DNA of 45,396 nucleotides from an uncultured Craurococcus sp. (GTDB lineage: Bacteria; Pseudomonadota; Alphaproteobacteria; Acetobacterales; Acetobacteraceae): positions 1 to 45,396 of the forward strand of contig CADCTD010000149.1 of assembly GCA_902805545.1 (NCBI GenBank), given 5' to 3'. Positions 41,439 to 45,396 of this stretch are shown here, one piece after another; position 1 is the first letter of the stretch, and every line of letters starts with the position of its first letter. A program made the translations under genes and the position numbers. The notes under the pieces were generated by a model. It searched no databases. It saw nothing but the letters and a program-made list of their open reading frames with translations, and was not told where the DNA came from.

Positions 41439-41570
41439 TAGCAACTTTCGATCAGGCGCTAGCGGTTGAATATCAATCGAATACAAACGCAAGCAAACGG
41501 GTTCCGGCAAACTTTCGTTATTTGCCGGGTTCTGTCATCAAATTTTTGCCGAACTGTCACGGAAATGGGT
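41435..41570. other. AT-rich segment upstream of dnaA (possible origin element)
   Basis: This 136-bp stretch is over half A+T in a window that is otherwise about one third. It holds AACTTTCG twice (near 41442 and 41509), several CAAAC runs and the tandem repeat at 41521-41566. No good match to the DnaA box TTATCCACA was found. It could be an origin-unwinding region or only a promoter region. Confidence 0.35.
41521..41566. repeat. Imperfect tandem repeat of about 23 bp
   Basis: TTTGCCGGGTTCTGTCATC at 41521 and TTTGCCGAACTGTCACGG at 41545 share TTTGCCG and CTGTCA, and both end in an A-rich AAAT. The copies start 24 bp apart. The site lies between rpsT and dnaA. Confidence 0.45.
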
Positions 41571-41602
41571 GTCGAAGCCCAGCCCGTACCGGAAGCCGTG
41601 GC

Positions 41603-41869
41603 TCAGGCGCCGATCGATTTGATGCGGGCGGAAAGGCGGGAGAGCTTCCGAGCCACCGTGTTGCTGTGCAGCACGCCCTTGGTCGCGGCGCGCTGCAGCT
41701 CCGGCTGGGCCGACTTGAAGGCCTCCTGCGCCTGCGCCTTGTCACCCGTGGCGATGGCGGTTTCCACCTTGCGCAGGAAGGTCCGCACCCGGGAACGCCG
41801 CGCACGGTTGCGGATCGTGCGCTTCTCGGTCTGACGGATGCGTTTGCGGGCGGAAGCCGTGTTCGCCAT
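41603..41869 (-). CDS. rpsT: 30S ribosomal protein S20 (bS20)
   Basis: An 88-residue, very basic helical protein that starts '[20 protein letters not shown]' and ends '[19 protein letters not shown]', the standard bS20 pattern. It binds 16S rRNA early in 30S assembly. rpsT next to dnaA is a conserved alphaproteobacterial arrangement. Confidence 0.97.
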   Translation of the reverse strand: MANTASARKRIRQTEKRTIRNRARRSRVRTFLRKVETAIATGDKAQAQEAFKSAQPELQRAATKGVLHSNTVARKLSRLSARIKSIGA

Positions 41870-41943
41870 GGCGCTGTATCTTCAACTCGGGCAGGGGTGA
41901 AAGCAGGTCCGCATGCCCCGGCCGAAGGCCCGGGCTGCGCGAG

Positions 41944-41996
41944 GAAGGGGCTTCTACCCCCGCCCCGCGCGCCACGTCAAGCGAGCGAAGCCCTTC
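41944..41996 (-). terminator. Long-loop inverted repeat after the crotonase gene
   Basis: GAAGGGGCTTC and GAAGCCCTTC pair with one bulged base over a 32-base GC-rich loop, directly at the crotonase stop codon. No T-run follows, so it is a weak terminator candidate separating this gene from rpsT. Confidence 0.3.
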
Positions 41997-42775
41997 TAGC
42001 GATTCCGGAAAGCCGGCTTCCGCTTCTCCGCGAAGGCCGCCATGCCCTCCTTCTGGTCCTCGGTGGCGAAGAGCGCCTGGAAGGACCGCCGCTCGAACTT
42101 CACCCCCTCGGCCAGCGTCGTCTCGAAGGCGCGGTTGACCGCCTCCTTCGCCACCGCGACGGCGGGCGCCGAGAGCGAGGCGATCTTCTCGCCGACCTTC
42201 ACCGCCTCCGCCACCACCTCGGCCGCCGGCACGATGCGGGCGACGAGGCCGGAGCGCTCCGCCTCGGCCGCGTCCATCATCCGCGCGGTCAGCACCAGGT
42301 CCATCGCCTTCGCCTTGCCGATGGCCCGCGTCAGCCGCTGCGTGCCGCCCGCGCCGGGGATGACGCCGAGATTGATCTCCGGCTGACCGAATTTGGCGTT
42401 CTCGGCCGCGATGATCATGTCGCACATCATGGCCAGCTCGCAGCCGCCGCCGAGCGCATAGCCGGCGACCGCCGCGATCACCGGCTTCTGCACATAGGTC
42501 ACGGCCTCCCAGCGCTTGCCGATGAAGTCGTCGAGATAGACCGCCGGATAGGTGCGGGACTGCATCTCCTTGATGTCGGCGCCCGCGGCGAAGGCCTTTT
42601 CGCTGCCGGTGATGACGATCGCCGCCACGCCTGGGTCGGCATCGAAGCCGCGCAGCGCCTGGCCGAGCTCGTCCATCAGCTGGTCGCACAGCGCGTTCAG
42701 CGCCTGCGGCCGGTTGAGGCGGATCACCGCCACCCGTCCCTGCATCTCGGTCAGGATCATCGAATAGTCGGCCAT
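41996..42775 (-). CDS. Enoyl-CoA hydratase (crotonase family)
   Basis: A 259-residue crotonase-fold protein. The oxyanion-hole segments '[11 protein letters not shown]' and '[15 protein letters not shown]' and the second catalytic Glu region '[19 protein letters not shown]' are all present, so both Glu residues needed for hydration of 2-enoyl-CoA in beta-oxidation are in place. ATG 42775 is preferred over an upstream one at 42826, which would sit inside mutM. The gene is a fixed neighbour of rpsT-dnaA in this lineage. Confidence 0.93.
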   Translation of the reverse strand: MADYSMILTEMQGRVAVIRLNRPQALNALCDQLMDELGQALRGFDADPGVAAIVITGSEKAFAAGADIKEMQSRTYPAVYLDDFIGKRWEAVTYVQKPVIAAVAGYALGGGCELAMMCDMIIAAENAKFGQPEINLGVIPGAGGTQRLTRAIGKAKAMDLVLTARMMDAAEAERSGLVARIVPAAEVVAEAVKVGEKIASLSAPAVAVAKEAVNRAFETTLAEGVKFERRSFQALFATEDQKEGMAAFAEKRKPAFRNR

Positions 42776-42804
42776 GCGCGTCCTCCGTCTTGGCCGGGAG
42801 GATA

Positions 42805-43650
42805 TCAGCGTTGCAGCCGCGGGCAATAAAAGCTGGCCCGGCCGGACTGGACGATCCGCTTGATCCCCTCGCAGGCCGGCAGGCCGGGGCAGGCCTCGCA
42901 GGGCAGCCCCTCGCGGTCATAGACCCTGAACCGCTCCTGGAAGAAGCCGATCCCGCCATCCGCGTGGACATAGTCCCGCAGCGAGGAGCCGCCGGCGGCG
43001 ATGCTCTCCTCGAGCACCGCCTTGATCGCCGGCACCAGCCTGACGGTCCGGGCGCCCGCGACGCTCGCCGCCACCCGCCGCGGCGAGATCCGCGCCCGGT
43101 AGAGCGCCTCGCTGACATAGATGTTGCCGAGCCCCGCCACCACCTTCTGGTCGAGCAGCGCCGCCTTGATCGGCGTCTGCTTCCCCGCCAGCGCAACGCT
43201 CAGCAGGGCAGGGGTGAAGGCCTCCTCCAGCGGCTCCGGCCCCAGCCCGGCCAGCAGCCGATGCTGGTCCTCGCTGGCGGTCCGCACCAGGTCGACGCTG
43301 CCGAAGCGCCGCGGATCGACGAAGCCGACCCGGATTCCCTCCTCCGTTTCCATGGCGAAATGCTCATGGGCGATCGGCTCGTTCGGCAGGTCCTCGACGC
43401 GCCGCGCCACCATCCGTCCCGACATGCCGAGATGGATCAGCACGGAATCCCCGCCCGAGAGCCGCATCAGCATATACTTGGCCCGCCGCCGGAACCCCTC
43501 CACCGAGGCGCCGGCGAGCCGGGCCGCCAGCCCCTCGGGGAAGGGCCAGCGCATCGCCGGCCGGCTGATCGAGGCCGCCCGGATCACCCGCCCCTCCAGC
43601 ACCGCGGCCAGGCCGCGCATCACCGTCTCGACTTCGGGCAGTTCAGGCAT
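42805..43650 (-). CDS. mutM: Formamidopyrimidine-DNA glycosylase (MutM/Fpg)
   Basis: A 281-residue DNA repair glycosylase that removes 8-oxoguanine. It starts '[14 protein letters not shown]', whose processed Pro1 is the catalytic nucleophile and Glu2 the acid. 'RRRAKYMLM' holds the conserved Lys, and the helix-two-turn-helix '[16 protein letters not shown]' is present. The C-terminal zinc finger is unusual: the first two Cys stand in 'CEAC', a longer than normal stretch follows with an extra Cys ('PACEG'), and the end reads 'FYCPRLQR', so the expected fourth Cys is Leu. The gene is divergent from ubiE across 41 bp. Confidence 0.95.
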   Translation of the reverse strand: MPELPEVETVMRGLAAVLEGRVIRAASISRPAMRWPFPEGLAARLAGASVEGFRRRAKYMLMRLSGGDSVLIHLGMSGRMVARRVEDLPNEPIAHEHFAMETEEGIRVGFVDPRRFGSVDLVRTASEDQHRLLAGLGPEPLEEAFTPALLSVALAGKQTPIKAALLDQKVVAGLGNIYVSEALYRARISPRRVAASVAGARTVRLVPAIKAVLEESIAAGGSSLRDYVHADGGIGFFQERFRVYDREGLPCEACPGLPACEGIKRIVQSGRASFYCPRLQR

Positions 43651-43691
43651 AGGTTCCGCATCGGCTCCGCTGCCCCTATGGTGCGCCCCGC

Positions 43692-44450
43692 ATGACCGAA
43701 CGCAACACCCCCCCCGACGAGACCATCGACTTCGGCTTCCGCGAGGTCCGCCGCGAGGAGAAGGCGGGCATGGTCCGCCAGGTCTTCGACAGCGTGGCGC
43801 CGCGCTACGACCTGATGAACGACCTGATGTCGCTCGGCCTGCACCGCGCCTGGAAGTCGGCCTTCGCCGCCGCTATCGGCGCCTCGCCGCGCGAGTCCCT
43901 GCTCGACCTCGCCGGCGGCACCGGCGACATCGCCTTCCGCGCGCTCGAGGCCGGCGCCGGCCGCGTCATCCTCTCCGACATCAACCCCTCCATGCTGCAG
44001 GTGGCGCAGGGCCGGGCGCTGGATCGCGGCCATGCCGCCCGCCTCGCCTTCCTCTGCGCCGATGCCGAGCACCTGCCGCTGCCCGACCGCAGCGTGGAGA
44101 AGGTCTCGATCGCCTTCGGGCTGCGCAACTGCACCGACAAGCCGGCCGTCCTCCGCGAGGCCCGCCGCGTGCTCCGCCCGGGCGGCCGCTTCCATTGCCT
44201 GGAGTTCAGCCGTGTCGAGGTCGCGGCCCTCGCGCCGCTCTACGATGCCTGGTCCTTCCAGGTCCTGCCCCGCCTCGGCGCCCGGATTGCCCGCGATGCG
44301 GAGAGCTACCAGTACCTCGCCGAGAGCATCCGCATGTTCCCCGACCAGGAGAGCCTCGCCGCCATGATGCGCGAGGCGGGGCTGGAGCGTGTGGCGCACC
44401 GCAACCTCTCTGGCGGCATCGTCGCCATCCATACCGGCTGGCGGTTGTAA
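43692..44450 (+). CDS. ubiE: Demethylmenaquinone/2-methoxy-6-polyprenyl-1,4-benzoquinol methyltransferase
   Basis: A 252-residue SAM-dependent methyltransferase of ubiquinone synthesis. 'VFDSVAPRYDLMNDLMSLGLH' is the UbiE N-terminal signature, 'LLDLAGGTGDIAF' binds SAM, and 'FGLRNCTDKPAVLREARRVLRPGG' and 'ESIRMFPDQE' are further family motifs. ubiE would be followed by ubiB in many relatives, but here the next gene is an unrelated membrane protein. Confidence 0.95.
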   Translation: MTERNTPPDETIDFGFREVRREEKAGMVRQVFDSVAPRYDLMNDLMSLGLHRAWKSAFAAAIGASPRESLLDLAGGTGDIAFRALEAGAGRVILSDINPSMLQVAQGRALDRGHAARLAFLCADAEHLPLPDRSVEKVSIAFGLRNCTDKPAVLREARRVLRPGGRFHCLEFSRVEVAALAPLYDAWSFQVLPRLGARIARDAESYQYLAESIRMFPDQESLAAMMREAGLERVAHRNLSGGIVAIHTGWRL

Positions 44451-44460
44451 CTCCGCCGGC
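44437..44460 (+). terminator. Hairpin spanning the ubiE stop codon
   Basis: GCTGGCGG and CCGCCGGC form an 8-bp stem (one G-T pair) with an 8-base loop that includes the TAA stop. No T-run follows. Confidence 0.25.
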
Positions 44461-44655
44461 GTCAACTGCTAGCCATGCTGTGAATGAGCAGATGACGCGT
44501 CCCGGGTGTTTCCACACCAGACGGGAGTTGCGCCGGGCCAGCATCTCTTCTCCCATGCTGCACTGCAAAAAAGATTAACGTATACTATGCTACGATTGAG
44601 GGGACCCGCCGCCTCCGGGCGCGCGGGACTGAGCCTTTAGGGGGCCACTGCACCC

Positions 44656-45396
44656 ATGAACCATCAGCCAGAGGCCACCTTGCGCCTCGACCCATCCACC
44701 GGGGACCGCCCCATGCCGGCGGCCGATACCTCCGCCCTCCCCGAGGGCTGGATCAGCCTGCCCGACTGCCTACTCGAGCCCCGCCCCATGGAGGGCAGGC
44801 CCGCCGCCACCATCCTGGTGCCGATGGCGCTGCTGCACCCGGAATTCGGCGTCGCCCTGCTCGGCGTGCCGGGTGCCGTCGCCGAGGCCGCTGCCGCCGC
44901 CTTCCGCCAGCGGCTGGAGGATGCCCGCTTCCCCGCCATCTTCCCCGGCCATCTGCCCGTGGTGACGCTCGCCATGCTGCCGGGCGAGCCGCTGAACCTC
45001 CGACGCCGCCTGGCCGCCGCCTTCGCCGCCGTGCCGCCGCTCGAGCTGGCCGGGGGCGATGGCTGGATCACCCTGGTCAGCCGCCTGCTGCAGACCCGTC
45101 CCCTGGTCCGCCCGCCCAGCCACAGCCCGCGGCGCCAGCGCCTCGTCGTTGCCCACCGGCCCGCCGTCGCGGAACCCGCCGACCCGAGCCTGCCCTGGCG
45201 CAGCTTCGCCCCGCTGCTCGGCCTCGCCGGCGGCGGGCTGCTGATCGGCCTGCTGGTCGGCCTCAACCACCAGCCCTCCGCCCCGCTGCAGAGCGGGACG
45301 GATATGCCCCCGCGCCCCGCCACCAGCGCCCCCCCGCCGCCCCGCGCCGAGGCGCCGGCAGTGCCGCCGCCGCCCCAACGCCAGGCCGCGCTGCCG
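44656..45396 (+). CDS. Single-pass membrane protein with proline-rich tail (3' end outside window)
   Basis: From ATG 44656 the frame is open to the end of the window, giving at least 247 residues. The first 180 residues look cytoplasmic, with 'MALLHPEFGVALLGVPG' and 'FPGHLPVVTLAML' as core strands and helices. One membrane segment ('FAPLLGLAGGGLLIGLLVGL', residues about 184-203) is followed by a low-complexity Pro/Ala-rich stretch that would be periplasmic. The family is not recognised. A perfect TATACT at 44581-44586, about 70 bp upstream, may be its -10 box. Confidence 0.75.
   Translation, partial: MNHQPEATLRLDPSTGDRPMPAADTSALPEGWISLPDCLLEPRPMEGRPAATILVPMALLHPEFGVALLGVPGAVAEAAAAAFRQRLEDARFPAIFPGHLPVVTLAMLPGEPLNLRRRLAAAFAAVPPLELAGGDGWITLVSRLLQTRPLVRPPSHSPRRQRLVVAHRPAVAEPADPSLPWRSFAPLLGLAGGGLLIGLLVGLNHQPSAPLQSGTDMPPRPATSAPPPPRAEAPAVPPPPQRQAALP

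Noticed and set aside
41742-43196. A 484-codon minus-strand frame spanning mutM, crotonase and rpsT
   Set aside because: It is out of frame with all three genes and Arg-rich.
44664-45378. Minus-strand frames at the right edge
   Set aside because: They are shadows of the plus-strand membrane-protein gene, which is open to the window end and has a plausible start.

Overview
The window is high-GC DNA that looks like a chromosomal segment of an alphaproteobacterium, most likely an Acetobacteraceae (Roseomonas-like) species. This is an inference from the gene order ubiE / mutM / enoyl-CoA hydratase / rpsT / dnaA / dnaN at the right-hand end, the strong G/C bias at third codon positions, the bd-type oxidase of the short, cyanide-insensitive type, and the many two-component proteins. 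No RNA gene and no CRISPR array was recognised.

Layout. 1-2.5 kb: the 3' end of a gene, an intact IS256-family element with inverted ends and an 8-bp target duplication that includes the stop codon of that gene, and then a decayed IS3-family relic. 2.65-4.5 kb: a TetR regulator translationally coupled to a cytochrome P450. The P450 frame is interrupted once, by UGA, exactly at the codon for the heme-ligating cysteine. 5.0-13.9 kb: a 2099-residue soluble hybrid kinase built on about 25 HAMP units in a strict 276-bp repeat, followed 16 bp later by a second hybrid PAS kinase. 13.9-14.9 kb: a TetR gene divergent from a frameshifted remnant. 15.2-20.1 kb (minus strand): a tightly coupled ABC sugar or polyol importer operon ending in a metallophosphoesterase. 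20.4-22.1 kb: an MsbA-like ABC exporter.

22.4-25.5 kb (minus): an arsenic-type operon of ArsR, a flavoprotein with a Cys-rich tail and an MFS exporter. 25.7-28.7 kb: a GbsR/MarR regulator with a perfect 18-bp palindrome in front of it, followed by cydAB/cioAB. 29-30.2 kb: nhaA. 30.5-35.1 kb: a signalling island with a stand-alone receiver convergent with a membrane sensor kinase, an Rcp1-like receiver and a receiver-HisKA_2 kinase. 35.4-38.3 kb: an HxlR regulator divergent from a quinone-oxidoreductase-like dehydrogenase, then an MFS permease. 38.6-45.4 kb: the replication-initiation neighbourhood dnaN, dnaA, rpsT, crotonase and mutM (all minus), then ubiE and the start of a single-pass membrane protein (plus).

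How the genes work together. The left half is accessory: mobile elements, a regulated but interrupted P450 and large sensory kinases. The middle holds stress and transport modules, each with its own local regulator (arsenicals, respiratory oxidase, Na+/H+ exchange, electrophile or quinone stress). The right end is conserved core genome. The observations most worth following up are the P450 with UGA at the heme thiolate codon, the poly-HAMP kinase, the arsenical flavoprotein with a seven-cysteine tail, and the AT-rich repeated segment between dnaA and rpsT.
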